DNA of 64,000 nt from Mycolicibacterium grossiae (GCF_008329645.1 NZ_CP043474.1:3472001-3536000), one strand, 5' to 3'; numbered from the stretch's first letter, positions 9,719 to 23,409 are shown. Translations and numbers: made by a program. The notes: generated by a model from the sequence alone, not told the origin.

Positions 9719-10924
9719 ATGCGACTGACCGCCGACGCCGCGCGGCGCACCGCGGTGGCTGCGCAGGGGTTCGGCGAGGCCAAGCCCGCCGGGGCGGTGA
9801 CACGGGCGCACCTGCGGCGGCTGGTCCAGCGCATCCAGGTGTTGCAGCTGGACTCGGTGTCGGTCGCGGTGCGCGCGCACTATGCGCCGGTCTTCAGCCG
9901 TCTCGGGCCCTACGACCGCGAGGTGCTCGACCGTGCGGCGTGGAGCCACAGCGCGCGGTCCCCGCGGCTGCTCGTCGAGTACTGGGCGCACGAGGCCGCC
10001 CTGATGGCGGTGGAGGACTGGCCGCTGCTGCGCTGGCGGATGCGCGAGTACGCGCTGGGCCGGTGGGGGCGTGACATCGTCGCCCGCAACGCCGCGCTCG
10101 CCGACGACGTCGTGGCGGCGGTTGCCGAGCTGGGCCCGGCCACCGCGGGCCAGATCGAGGCGCATCTGCAGACGGAGCCGCGGGGTCGCAAGGGGCCGTG
10201 GTGGGATCGCAGCGAGACCAAGTGGGTGGCCGAGGCGCTGTGGTCGGCGGGTGTGCTGACCACCGCGACGCGGGTGGGTTTCGCCCGGCACTACGACCTC
10301 ACCGAGCGCGTCCTGCCGCCCGAGGTGGTGGCCCGCGAGGTCGACGACGAGGAGGCCGTGCGCGAGCTGGTGCTGCGGGCCGCGGGCGCGCTCGGGGTGG
10401 CCACCGAGACCGATCTGCGCGACTACTTCCGGCTCACCCCGAAGCAGAGCAAGCCCGCCGTCGACGCGCTGGTGGCGGCGGGCGAGCTGGAAGCGGTCGA
10501 CGTCGACGGCTGGTCCGCGCCGGCCTACCTGCGGGCCGGGCAGGTGGTGGCGCGCCGCGATCGGGGCACGGCCCTGCTGTGCCCGTTCGACCCGTTGATC
10601 TTCTTCCGGCCCCGCGTCGAGCGCCTGTTCGGGTTCCACTACCGCATCGAGATCTACGTGCCGCAGCCCAAGCGCCGGTACGGCTACTACGTGTGGCCGT
10701 TCCTGCTGGACGGTCGCCTGGTGGGTCGCGTCGACTTGAAGGCGGACCGCGTCCGCGGTGCCCTGCACGTGGTCGGCGCGTTCGCCGAACCGGGGTCCGA
10801 CCACGCGCACGTCGCGCGCGCCCTGGCCGGGGAGCTGCGGACGATGGCCGCCTGGCTCGACCTCGCCGACGTGACGGTCGGGGACCGCGGAGATCTGGTG
10901 GACGCACTGCGTCGCGTGCTGTGA
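9719..10924 (+). CDS. Winged-helix DNA glycosylase, AlkX/YcaQ (HTH_42) family
   Basis: This 401-residue HTH_42 protein is related to E. coli YcaQ (AlkX) and Streptomyces AlkZ, glycosylases that remove bulky N-alkylated bases and unhook interstrand crosslinks. The active-site Q-phi-D motif appears as Gln43-Leu44-Asp45 (VLQLDSVSV), the same numbering reported for E. coli YcaQ, and several winged-helix repeats follow. It starts 16 nt after dfrA and may ride on the thyA-dfrA transcript. Confidence 0.85.
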   Translation: MRLTADAARRTAVAAQGFGEAKPAGAVTRAHLRRLVQRIQVLQLDSVSVAVRAHYAPVFSRLGPYDREVLDRAAWSHSARSPRLLVEYWAHEAALMAVEDWPLLRWRMREYALGRWGRDIVARNAALADDVVAAVAELGPATAGQIEAHLQTEPRGRKGPWWDRSETKWVAEALWSAGVLTTATRVGFARHYDLTERVLPPEVVAREVDDEEAVRELVLRAAGALGVATETDLRDYFRLTPKQSKPAVDALVAAGELEAVDVDGWSAPAYLRAGQVVARRDRGTALLCPFDPLIFFRPRVERLFGFHYRIEIYVPQPKRRYGYYVWPFLLDGRLVGRVDLKADRVRGALHVVGAFAEPGSDHAHVARALAGELRTMAAWLDLADVTVGDRGDLVDALRRVL

Positions 10925-10952
10925 TGACCGAACCCCTATCGAGGAGCTGCTC

Positions 10953-11864
10953 GTGGACGCCTTGCGAACGCCGGATGACCGCTTCACTGGCCTGCCGGAC
11001 TTTCCCTTCGAGCCTCATTACGTCGAGGTGCCGTCCGGCGACGGCGGCGTTCTGCGGATGCACTACCTCGACGAGGGGCCGCGCGACGGGGAGGTCGTGC
11101 TCCTGCTTCACGGCGAGCCGTCGTGGAGTTACCTGTATCGCACGATGATCCCGGTGCTCACCGCGGCGGGACTGCGCGCCGTGGCCATCGACCTCGTCGG
11201 GTTCGGTCGCAGCGACAAACCCGTGCGGCGCAAGGACTACTCCTATGCCGCGCATACGGACTGGACGTGGGTGGCGATCGAGGCGATCGGCCTCGACGCG
11301 GTGACCCTGGTGTGCCAGGACTGGGGCGGACTGATCGGGTTGCGCCTGGTCGCCGAGAACCCCGACCGGTTCGCCAGGGTGGTGGCGGCCAACACCATGC
11401 TGCCCACCGGCGACCATCACCCCGGCAAGGCCTTCCTCGCGTGGCAGAAGTTCAGTCAGGAGGTGCCGGTGTTCCCCGCCGGGCAGATCGTCAACGGCGC
11501 GACGGTCACCGATCTGTCGCCGGAGGTGATCGCCGCGTACGACGCCCCGTTCCCCGACGACGCGTATCAGGCCGGGGCGCGCCAGTTCCCGTTGCTCGTG
11601 CCCACCAGCCCGGACGACCCGGCCGCGGCGCGCAACCGCGCCGCCTGGGCGGCGCTCGGCGAGTACGACCGCCCGTTTCTGTGTGCGTTCTCCGATTCCG
11701 ACCCGATCACCGGTGCCGCCGAACCGGTGCTGCGCGGACACGTGCGCGGTGCCCAGGGGAAGGACCACGTCACGATCACCGGAGGCGGACACTTCCTGCA
11801 GGAAGACCAGGGCCCCCGGCTGGCCGAGGTCGTCGTCGACTTCATCGCCGCGCACCCGCGCTGA
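10953..11864 (+). CDS. Haloalkane dehalogenase (subfamily I, DhmA-like)
   Basis: This 303-residue alpha/beta hydrolase hydrolyses carbon-halogen bonds of haloalkanes to alcohols. It has the oxyanion/halide segment LLLHGEPSWSYLYR, the nucleophile elbow VCQDWGGLIGLRL (Asp followed by the halide-binding Trp), FSDSDPITG supplying the acid, and GGGHFLQED supplying the catalytic histidine. This pattern matches subfamily I enzymes such as DhlA and DhmA. GTG 10953 is preceded by GAGGAG. The natural substrate is unknown. Confidence 0.88.
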   Translation: MDALRTPDDRFTGLPDFPFEPHYVEVPSGDGGVLRMHYLDEGPRDGEVVLLLHGEPSWSYLYRTMIPVLTAAGLRAVAIDLVGFGRSDKPVRRKDYSYAAHTDWTWVAIEAIGLDAVTLVCQDWGGLIGLRLVAENPDRFARVVAANTMLPTGDHHPGKAFLAWQKFSQEVPVFPAGQIVNGATVTDLSPEVIAAYDAPFPDDAYQAGARQFPLLVPTSPDDPAAARNRAAWAALGEYDRPFLCAFSDSDPITGAAEPVLRGHVRGAQGKDHVTITGGGHFLQEDQGPRLAEVVVDFIAAHPR

Positions 11865-11866
11865 GA

Positions 11867-12457
11867 TTACGACAGCGGAATGTCGTTGCCGCCCTTCGTG
11901 TTTTGATACTGCTGGGACAGCGCCGCATACCGTGCCGCGATGCGCTCGGTCCGAGCTCGCAGCTCCGACCGTAGCGGCTCGTCCTCGACGTCGATCAGGT
12001 CGCGGATCGCGTACGCGGTCCAGAACGCGTTGGTGCGCCGGTAACCGCCGGGCTCGAGGCCGAACAGCTCCTTGAGGATCCTCAGGTCGTGCGGGATCGC
12101 GAACGCGTCGCGCGAGTCTTCGTGGCTGAACAGGTAGTAGTAGTTGTCGAATCCGGCCCACGTGATCGCCGACATGCACAGCGTGCAGGGCTCGTGGGTG
12201 GAGAGGAAGATCAGCTCGGTGGTCGGCGGGCGATCGGGGAGCGCGTAGAACCGGTTCAGCGTGGCGATCTCGCCGTGCCAGAGCGGATTGTCGGTCTCGT
12301 CGTTGGTGCCGACGGTGACGAGCAACAGATCGGCCTTCCGCAGGAGCGCTGCACCGAAGACCTTGTTGCCGTGCGCCACCCCGCGTTCGGTGAGCGGAAG
12401 GACGTCGTCGTCGATGACCTCGAGGAGACGGTGCGCCGGGGCGACGGGCGACGTCAC
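11867..12457 (-). CDS. Cytidine/deoxycytidylate deaminase-fold nucleobase deaminase
   Basis: This 196-residue zinc deaminase of the CDA superfamily has its metal site spelled WHGEIATLNRF (His ligand and catalytic Glu) and THEPCTLCMSAI (two Cys ligands). The HGE form and the following PCTLC resemble yeast cytosine deaminase more than the HAE of TadA. Its substrate may be a nucleobase or an amino-heterocycle. GTG 12457 overlaps the stop of the permease by 4 nt (GTGA), indicating coupling and suggesting the permease imports its substrate. Confidence 0.8.
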   Translation of the reverse strand: MTSPVAPAHRLLEVIDDDVLPLTERGVAHGNKVFGAALLRKADLLLVTVGTNDETDNPLWHGEIATLNRFYALPDRPPTTELIFLSTHEPCTLCMSAITWAGFDNYYYLFSHEDSRDAFAIPHDLRILKELFGLEPGGYRRTNAFWTAYAIRDLIDVEDEPLRSELRARTERIAARYAALSQQYQNTKGGNDIPLS

Positions 12458-13857
12458 CGGGCGTCCGACGGCGCCGCGTGCTCCTGCGACACCTGCGGGA
12501 CGCCCCTTCCGCGCGCGACGTTGATGCCGAACGCGACCGCACCGATGACCAGCCAGACGAGTCCGCCGATCTTGGCGAGCGCGTCGGCGTTGATCAGCAC
12601 GTAGGCGACGATGACGAAGCCGAGTGCCGGAGCCACCAGGTGCAGGAGGTAGTTGCGGGACTTGCGCTTGACGACGTAGTACCAGATCACCGAGACGTGC
12701 AGCAGGCAGAAGCCGAACAGTGCGCCGAAGTTGACCAGCGACGAGATCAGTCCGATCTGGCCGACGAAGAACAGCACGAGCACCAGGCTGATGGCGCTGA
12801 CGAACAGCAGCGCGGCGATCGGCACCTGGCGCTTGCTGATCCGCGACAGGAAGGCCGGCAACTGCCCGTCGCGACTCATCGAGAACAGCAGGCGGCTGGT
12901 GGCGGCCTGGGCCGCCATCGCGTTGGCGAAACCGACGGCGAGCACGTTGACGACGAAGAACGCGTTCATCCAGCCGGTGCTGGACGCGGCCTGCACCAGG
13001 GTGAAGAAGGCGTTGCCGGCCGCGTCGTCGCCGAAGGACTCGCGGCCGCCGGCGAGCAGGCTGGCCAGCCAGGTCTGGGTGATGAAGAGCGCGGCCACCA
13101 CGAACAGGGCGATGAGCATCGCGCGTCCCGCGGGGTTCTTGCGGCCCGTGGACTCCTCGGCCAGCGTGGAGATGCCGTCGAAGCCGAGGAAGCTGAGCAC
13201 CGCGATGGACAGCGCGGCGGCGAGCAGTGGGGCGCTGACGGTGTCGGGGTTCCAGATCGGGGTGGTGCTCCAGCCCACGTCGGGCAGCGACTGACCGTTG
13301 ATCGCCCGCACGGCGATGACGACGAAGATCGCCACGAACACCAGCTCGATGGCGAGGAACACCCGGTTGGCCACCTTGAGCGAGCCGACGCCCGCGAGGT
13401 TGATGACGGTGTTCACCAGGACGAACACGATCGCCCACAGCCACCGCGGGGTGTCCGGAAACAGGCCGATCATGGACTCGGCCGCGAAGACGTACAGCAG
13501 CGTCGGCACCAGCAGGTAGTCCAGCAGGATCGCCCAGCCGGCGAAGAAGCCCGCGGCCGGGTGGATGCCGCGTCCCACGTAGGAGAACACCGAGCCGGCG
13601 AGCGGGAACGACTTCGCCATCTGCGCGTAGGCGAGTGCGGTGAAGACCATGGCGATCAAGCCGATGAGGTAGACCAGCGGCACCATGCCCGAGGCACTGT
13701 CGTAGACGGTGCCGAAGATGGCCCACGGCGCGATCGGCACCATGAAGACGAGGCCGTAGACCAGGAGGTCGAAGGTCGAGACCGACCGCTTCAGCTCCTG
13801 TTGATAGCCGAACGACGCGAGTTCGCGTTCCTTGGCTGCGATGTCGGTTTCACTCAT
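12454..13857 (-). CDS. APC-superfamily permease
   Basis: This 467-residue permease of the amino acid-polyamine-organocation superfamily has about 12 transmembrane helices. It begins SVSTFDLLVYGLVFMVPIAP and has the conserved GRGIHPAAGFFAGWAILLDY and LSFLGFDGISTLAEES in helices 1-8. Substrate is unknown. The neighbouring deaminase points to an amino-bearing heterocycle, the neighbouring prolyl-peptidase to amino acids or peptides. ATG 13857 is the first Met of the conserved N-terminus. Confidence 0.85.
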   Translation of the reverse strand: MSETDIAAKERELASFGYQQELKRSVSTFDLLVYGLVFMVPIAPWAIFGTVYDSASGMVPLVYLIGLIAMVFTALAYAQMAKSFPLAGSVFSYVGRGIHPAAGFFAGWAILLDYLLVPTLLYVFAAESMIGLFPDTPRWLWAIVFVLVNTVINLAGVGSLKVANRVFLAIELVFVAIFVVIAVRAINGQSLPDVGWSTTPIWNPDTVSAPLLAAALSIAVLSFLGFDGISTLAEESTGRKNPAGRAMLIALFVVAALFITQTWLASLLAGGRESFGDDAAGNAFFTLVQAASSTGWMNAFFVVNVLAVGFANAMAAQAATSRLLFSMSRDGQLPAFLSRISKRQVPIAALLFVSAISLVLVLFFVGQIGLISSLVNFGALFGFCLLHVSVIWYYVVKRKSRNYLLHLVAPALGFVIVAYVLINADALAKIGGLVWLVIGAVAFGINVARGRGVPQVSQEHAAPSDAR

Positions 13858-13873
13858 GACGGTCCCGTCGTGG

Positions 13874-18316
<4,443 letters not shown>

Positions 18317-20137
18317 CGATCCGGCGGGTCCGCACCGTCGACCTCGATCGGCTCGCCGACGGGGTCGCCGGTGACGGTGTCGACGACCGTGCGGCGGACG
18401 GCGCCGGTCGCCGGCGAATGCGTCTGCACGACGAATTGGGCTGCGCCCACGGGGAAGTGGATGGCATCGACCCGCTGGCCCACCAGGATCAACGGTGTGC
18501 CGAGCACGGTGCCGTCGGACACGTCCACCACCGCGATCCGCCCGTCGACCGCGTCGGCGTCGCGCACCGTCGTCGCCTGCACGGCCAGCGATCCGTCGGC
18601 GTTCAGCGCCATCGCGCCCGGCTCGCCGGGCAGGGTCACCTCGGCGAGCCGCCGGCCCTCGATCAAGTCGACCACGGCCAGGGTGGTGCCGTCAGGCGTG
18701 TGCGTGTCGATCGCGCCGACGCGTTCGTCACGCGAGCGCAGCAGCGCTGACGCGACCGCGCCGGCGACGGCGACCGGCGTGCCGACGGCGTCGCCGGTAC
18801 CGGCATCGAGGACCCGGACGTGCGTGGTGAGCAGGCCGGTGCCCGGGTCGAAGGACTCGGTGACCACGGTGGCGCGGCGGCCGCCCGCCGCGACCGTGAC
18901 CTCCGCCGGGCGGTGTCCGGCGAGCGACGTGACGACGGCAGCGGACCCGACCGACAGCCGCGTCAGGTGCACGGGCGTTCCGATCAGCGTCTCGACGCGC
19001 ACGTCGGCACCGTCTCCGCCGTGGGCCCCGGCGAGGACTCCCTCGTCGGTGCCGGTCGGCGTCGTCCCGACGGTGCCGGCGGCTCGCCGTGGGCCGAACA
19101 CCGTCGCGATCGCCTCGTCGAATTCACGTCGCGTCCACGCCAGTACGGTCCACACGACGGGCGGCGCGGTCGGTGTGCCGTCGCCGCCCGGGACGAGGAA
19201 CGGCGCGAGCAGTGCGGCCCCGGCCGTGGCGACGACCTCCACCACGGAGGGCGCCTGCGCGGGAGGTGACGGCGGGACGACGCGCGGCGTCCGGACCGGA
19301 CCGTTGGCGACCTGGGTGCCGGTGGCCAGCGGTGCGGCAGCGGCCGTGCGGGCGTCGTGCGGCGGAATCGGTTCGAGCCGCAGCGGGCGAACACTCGGCG
19401 GTGGCAAGGCGCGTCCGACGCTGTCCGCCGGTGCTGGGCGCGGGCCGCCGCCGGTGCGCGGCGCCTGGCGATCGGTGCTCGCCGGGCTCGACGGAGGTGG
19501 CGGTGCGGGCGTCGACGGCGCGTCGGAGGGATCGTCGAGGGGTGCGGTCGGCTCGTCGGCGGCGGGACCGGCAGTGGGCCCGTCCTCCGACGCGGTCGGC
19601 CCCGGATCACCGTTGATGGACGTGTTCGCGCCACCGGTGCTACTGACGGTGACCGGCGGCGCGTCCCGAGCGCCCACCTGCGTGCTCGCCTGCGAGGACG
19701 TCGAGGCGCCGCCGGTGACCGAGGACGTGTCGTCGGGCGAGGTCGTCGACGGCGGATCCGACGATGCGCCGTCCCCGGAATCCGGGGGCGGTGCGTCGCT
19801 CGCAGCGTCGACCTGGTGCGACGCGTCCGAATCCGGTTGCGCGCGAGCCACTCCGGTGGACTCGGCGGCAGCCAGACCGATGCCAACGGCGAGGGCGAGC
19901 AGCCAGAGACTCCCAACCCTCGTACGGTCGGTGGCGCGCGCCACCCGTGAATCTCGCCGGACCGCGACGACCGCCCACGTCGGTGCCGAGACCGTCTTCC
20001 CCCGTCGACGCATGTTCCCCCCGACGACGGACACTACGACGTGACCCGCGCAAGGGAATCGGGGGAAACCCTAGGAGCGTCTTTCGTGCCGGGTCGCGCG
20101 AATCACCTGCGCCGGGGGTTGCCCCGCACGGGCGGTG

Positions 20138-20155
20138 ATCGAATAGAGTATCCAA
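20138..20155 (+). promoter_or_regulatory. Operator-like 18-mer at the gntR promoter (island site A)
   Basis: The minus-strand reading is TTGGATACTCTATTCGAT. It overlaps a TAGAGT -10 hexamer (20144-20149) 28 nt before the regulator's ATG. The same 18-bp pattern recurs at 22028, 23392 and 31637, in each case just upstream of an island operon. The position suggests autorepression by the GntR protein. Confidence 0.65.
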
Positions 20156-20177
20156 TATCTGCTGAAAGCGAGAGCCC

Positions 20178-20918
20178 ATGCCACCGCGCACTGCCGCCAA
20201 GCGCACCGCCCCCACGCGTGGCGGCGCCGCGCGCGCCGACGGCACGGCCGCCGCGCGACCCGACTTCGTCCGGCCCAAGACCGCTCAGCAGGCCGTCGCC
20301 GAAGCGCTCCGACAGGAGATCACCACGGGCAAGCTCGCGCCGGGCAGCTGGATCGTGCAGGAAACGCTCGCCGAACGGTTCGGCATGTCGCGCATCCCCG
20401 TGCGCGAGGCGCTCAAGACCCTCGAGGCTGAGGAGTACATCACCTACGTGCCGCACAGCGGTTACCGCGTGGCGAAGCTGAGCCTCGACGACTTGGTAGA
20501 GGTCTTCACCCTGCGGGCCATCCTCGAGGAGGCGCTGATCCGCGATGCGATGCCGGGTGTCACCGACGAGATCGTCGACGAGATGCGCAGCGTCAACGCC
20601 GAGATGGACGCGGCACTGACGGCGGGGGACACCATCGCCGTGGGCGTGCACAACCGGCAGTTCCACTTCCTGACCTTTCAGCAGAGCCGGATGGCCCGCA
20701 CCAAGCGCATCGTGACCCAGTTGTGGAACACCGCCGACGCCTACCGGCCGCTCTACTCGCCGCTGCTCGACATGCCGCGGGTGTGCGACGAGCACGAACT
20801 CATGATCGAGGCGATGGCCGAGCGCGACGTCGAGAGAATGGTCACGCTGAACCACGAGCACCGTGCGCACGCCATCGACCCCATCCACCGGATCTTCGAG
20901 CCGGAATCCGGCCGGTGA
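20178..20918 (+). CDS. GntR-family regulator (FCD) of the catabolic island
   Basis: This 246-residue GntR regulator has a basic disordered N-terminus (~1-30), a winged helix-turn-helix (~35-100, LAERFGMSRIPVREALK) and an FCD effector domain (~110-240) with likely metal-binding residues in VHNRQFHFLTF and DEHELMIEA. FCD regulators usually sense carboxylates. It is the first gene of the island, it has an operator-like 18-mer in its own promoter, and the same 18-mer precedes three other island operons, so it is the best candidate for the pathway repressor. It overlaps the RidA gene by 4 nt. Confidence 0.88.
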   Translation: MPPRTAAKRTAPTRGGAARADGTAAARPDFVRPKTAQQAVAEALRQEITTGKLAPGSWIVQETLAERFGMSRIPVREALKTLEAEEYITYVPHSGYRVAKLSLDDLVEVFTLRAILEEALIRDAMPGVTDEIVDEMRSVNAEMDAALTAGDTIAVGVHNRQFHFLTFQQSRMARTKRIVTQLWNTADAYRPLYSPLLDMPRVCDEHELMIEAMAERDVERMVTLNHEHRAHAIDPIHRIFEPESGR

Positions 20919-21385
20919 CGGTTGCCAACCGGCTGACCTCCATGGGCCTCGCGGTCCCGGTGCCACCGGCTCCGAAGGGCGCCTACTTCCCGTCTCGTCG
21001 CTGCGGTGATCAGCTCTGGGTGTCCGGGGCCACCGCGCGCACACCGGATGCACCGGCGCTGCGCGGCGTCGTCGGCGCCGACGTGGCGCCCGAGGTGGCC
21101 CGCGACCAGGCCGCGCGTGCTGCGCTCAACCTGCTCGGCGTGGTCGACGCCGCGGTCGGCCTGGACGCCGTGACCGCTCTGCTGCACCTGCGCGGTTACG
21201 TACGTGCGACAACGGATTTCGATGCGCATCCGGCGGTCCTGGACGGTGCGTCCCGCCTGCTACTCGACGCGTTCGGCGACCGCGTGGGCGCGCATGCCCG
21301 CACCGCGATCGGCGTCGCGTCGCTGCCCGGCGGCGCGTGCGTGGAGCTGGAGCTGGTCCTCAGCGTCGGTGGGGCGACGGACTGA
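20915..21385 (+). CDS. RidA/YjgF-family protein (enamine/imine deaminase candidate)
   Basis: This ~156-residue member of the YjgF/YER057c/UK114 superfamily belongs to the longer UK114-like-1 subgroup. It has VPPAPKGAYFPSRRCGDQLWVSG, ARAALNLLGVVDAAVG and RTAIGVASLPGGACVELE, where the Arg and terminal Glu line the ligand pocket. RidA proteins hydrolyse enamines and 2-imino acids to 2-oxoacids and ammonia. Beside an enamidase this suggests release of ammonia from the ring-opened enamine. GTG 20915 lies in the gntR stop, so the two are cotranscribed. The 3' end overlaps the convergent coxG-like gene by 26 bp. Confidence 0.85.
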   Translation: MTVANRLTSMGLAVPVPPAPKGAYFPSRRCGDQLWVSGATARTPDAPALRGVVGADVAPEVARDQAARAALNLLGVVDAAVGLDAVTALLHLRGYVRATTDFDAHPAVLDGASRLLLDAFGDRVGAHARTAIGVASLPGGACVELELVLSVGGATD

Positions 21386-21971
21386 GCCGGTCCGCCCACC
21401 GCCCGAGCGCGAGGCCCAGTGCCACTCCGGCGAGGCCGACCAGCGCGATGGCCCGTACGTCGGTGCGTCCGTCGCCGCGGTGGCCGACCGCCGTGCCGGG
21501 TGCATCCGGGTCCGCCGCGGTGGGACCGTCGCCGCCGATGACGGCGTCGAGCCGTCTGACGAACTGACCGATGATCCGGTTGCCGACCTGGGTGACGACG
21601 CCGGTGCCGAACTGCGCCATCCGGCCGCTCAGTTCGAGGTCGGTGGTCACGGTGACCACCGAGCGGCCGGTCTCCTCGCGTGCCGTCAGCTGAACGCTCG
21701 CCTCCGTGGCACCGTTGCCTCTACGGTCACGGGCCGTGCCGCGCACCAGCATTCGATGGGCGTCGTCGTCCTGCTCCACCACGGTCGCCACGCCGGCCAG
21801 CGTCATGCCCACCGGGCCTACCTTCACTGCCACGTGGGCGTGCACGTCGGCGCCCTCCTGGCGGTCCAGGCCGGCGCCCGGCACGCAGCCGACGACGGTG
21901 GGGATGTCGGTGAGCACCGACCACACCGCGTCGAGCGGCGCCGCGACGGAGAATTCGTTGACCAGACGCAT
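21360..21971 (-). CDS. CoxG-like SRPBCC protein with C-terminal membrane anchor
   Basis: This 203-residue protein has an SRPBCC/CoxG domain (~1-145) beginning MRLVNEFSVAAPLDAVWSVL and containing PTVVGCVPGAGLD. A linker and a single C-terminal transmembrane helix (~175-190, IALVGLAGVALGLALG) follow. CoxG proteins accompany molybdenum hydroxylases and tether or help assemble them at the membrane, which fits the three-subunit enzyme downstream. It diverges from the LLM gene across a region containing operator site B. Confidence 0.85.
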   Translation of the reverse strand: MRLVNEFSVAAPLDAVWSVLTDIPTVVGCVPGAGLDRQEGADVHAHVAVKVGPVGMTLAGVATVVEQDDDAHRMLVRGTARDRRGNGATEASVQLTAREETGRSVVTVTTDLELSGRMAQFGTGVVTQVGNRIIGQFVRRLDAVIGGDGPTAADPDAPGTAVGHRGDGRTDVRAIALVGLAGVALGLALGRWADRLSPSPHRR

Positions 21972-21999
21972 CCGATGTCTTCCATTTCGCCCGTTCCGG

Positions 22000-22045
22000 T
22001 TGTCGACCCGGAGACCCCGACTTACGATTGGATACGATATACACA
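22000..22045 (+). promoter_or_regulatory. Promoter and operator-like 18-mer (island site B)
   Basis: TTGTCG (22000-22005) and TACGAT (22023-22028) are separated by 17 nt, a plausible sigma-A promoter for the LLM gene. Directly downstream, 22028-22045 reads TTGGATACGATATACACA, one of four related 18-mers in the island. The region also lies in front of the divergent coxG-like gene, so one bound regulator could control both. Confidence 0.6.
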
Positions 22046-22077
22046 CCGCACGGATGAGTCCCAGGAGGAATGCGGGA

Positions 22078-23097
22078 ATGCTGAGCAAGGGCGTCGGGCT
22101 GTTTCCCACCGAACCGACGGGGGCGATGTGTTCCTACGTCCGGTTGTGCGAAGACCTGGGCTACGACAACGTGTGGTTCGGCGATTCGCAGAACATCTGG
22201 CGGGAGTCCTCGACCGTGATGGGCGCGGCCGCGGTCGGTACCGAGCGGATCGTGTTCGGCACCGGAGTGACCAACGCCGTGACCCGGCACCCGTCGCTAC
22301 TGGCTTCCACGTGGGCGACGCTCGCCGAGTTCACCAATGGCCGTGTCGCACTGGGCATCGGCACGGGCGATTCGTCACTGCGGACGATGGGCCTGACACC
22401 GCTGAAGCTGGCCGAACTCGAGCGGTCGATCGCCGATCTGCGCGCACTGTTTCGCGGCGAGAAGGTCGCCGAGCCGACCAGCGGTGCCGAATACCACCTG
22501 AACTACCTGACCGGCCCGGTGGACATCCCGATCTACATCGCGGCCTCGGCGCCGAGGATCCTCGAGATGTCCGGGCGCATCGCCGACGGCGTCATCGTCC
22601 TCGTCGGCACCGCTCCGCACTTCATCTCCGCAGCCCTGGAGACGATCGAACGCGGAGCGGCCCAGAGTGGCCGGACGCTCGACGACCTGCACATCGTGCT
22701 CTGGACGCCCACGGCGATCGGTGACGACAGCACCGAGGCGCGAGACCTGGTGCGCGCGCACGTGTCTCGCGTGGCGATCCGACCGCTGCCCGCCAAGGTG
22801 GACCCGGCGCTCGAGAAGGCGATCGACCGCATCCGCGAGACCTACGACTACTACGAGCACATGAACACCGAGGCAGCGCACGCCGACCTGGTGCCCGACG
22901 AACTCGTCGATCTGTTCGCCCTGGCGGGCACGCCCGACGAGTGCGCGGCACGGTTGAAGGACATCGAATCCCTGGGCGTCGACCAGGTGTCGATCGTTCC
23001 CTTCGTCCGTCCCGGGCAGAGCCGTGAGGCCACCATCCGCACCTTCGCCGACATCGTCGCCGGAATGACGCCCGCGACCGTGGGGCAGCCGGCGTGA
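22078..23097 (+). CDS. LLM-class flavin/F420-dependent oxidoreductase
   Basis: This 339-residue luciferase-like TIM-barrel oxidoreductase has GVGLFPTEPTGAMCSYVRLC at the N-terminus, VFGTGVTNAVTRHPSLLAS, FTNGRVALGIGTGDSSL and PIYIAASAPRILEMSGRIADG, a pattern close to the Mer/F420-dependent branch. Such enzymes use F420H2 for hydride transfer or FMNH2 for oxygenation. In this context, F420H2-dependent reduction of the hydroxylated ring is an attractive role, and monooxygenation is the alternative. ATG 22078 has AGGAGG 9 nt upstream. It ends in a 4-nt overlap with a small membrane-protein gene. Confidence 0.85.
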   Translation: MLSKGVGLFPTEPTGAMCSYVRLCEDLGYDNVWFGDSQNIWRESSTVMGAAAVGTERIVFGTGVTNAVTRHPSLLASTWATLAEFTNGRVALGIGTGDSSLRTMGLTPLKLAELERSIADLRALFRGEKVAEPTSGAEYHLNYLTGPVDIPIYIAASAPRILEMSGRIADGVIVLVGTAPHFISAALETIERGAAQSGRTLDDLHIVLWTPTAIGDDSTEARDLVRAHVSRVAIRPLPAKVDPALEKAIDRIRETYDYYEHMNTEAAHADLVPDELVDLFALAGTPDECAARLKDIESLGVDQVSIVPFVRPGQSREATIRTFADIVAGMTPATVGQPA

Positions 23098-23369
23098 CGT
23101 CGGCGGCGGTTCCCGGCTCGCGCGTGCATCCCGCACCGGGTAGCGCGGTACCGGGCGCGCCGCCGCCGCTGCGACGGGCACTGACGCCCGCGGACGGGGT
23201 GCTGGTGTCGGCCGATCCGGCGCCGCCCGTCGAAAAATCTGCAACACAAGGTGTTTCGCCGGTCGCGACGCACTCGGCGGGCGTCGCGTATCTCGTGGCG
23301 GCCGCGCTCGGTGGGACGGCGATCGGGCTCGAATTGGCCGCCGTCCTGGCGCGACGACGACGTCGCTAA
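23094..23369 (+). CDS. Small protein with one C-terminal transmembrane helix
   Basis: This 91-residue protein starts at GTG 23094 inside the LLM stop (GTGA). The first ~60 residues are Pro/Ala-rich and disordered. Residues ~65-85 form a hydrophobic helix (GVAYLVAAALGGTAIGLELA) followed by a basic RRRRR tail, so the N-terminus would face outward. No homologue was recognised. Its C-terminal anchor resembles that of the CoxG-like protein, so a membrane-docking role is possible. Confidence 0.55.
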   Translation: MTSAAVPGSRVHPAPGSAVPGAPPPLRRALTPADGVLVSADPAPPVEKSATQGVSPVATHSAGVAYLVAAALGGTAIGLELAAVLARRRRR

Positions 23370-23372
23370 CTG

Positions 23373-23409
23373 TTGACGCTGCTCATGACCGTTCGTATAG
23401 TGTATCCAA
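23373..23409 (+). promoter_or_regulatory. Sigma-A promoter overlapped by operator-like 18-mer (island site C)
   Basis: TTGACG (23373-23378) and TATAGT (23396-23401) are spaced 17 nt, a near-consensus sigma-A promoter for the ABC transporter/Mo-hydroxylase operon. The 18-mer at 23392-23409 (minus-strand TTGGATACACTATACGAA) covers the -10 box and the start site, the classic position for a repressor. Confidence 0.75.

Noticed and set aside
10434..12542. A 702-codon minus-strand frame over the glycosylase and dehalogenase genes
   Set aside because: It covers two clearly conserved plus-strand genes in an antisense frame and is Arg/Ala-rich without motifs. Its 5' part is only an alternative frame of the deaminase region.
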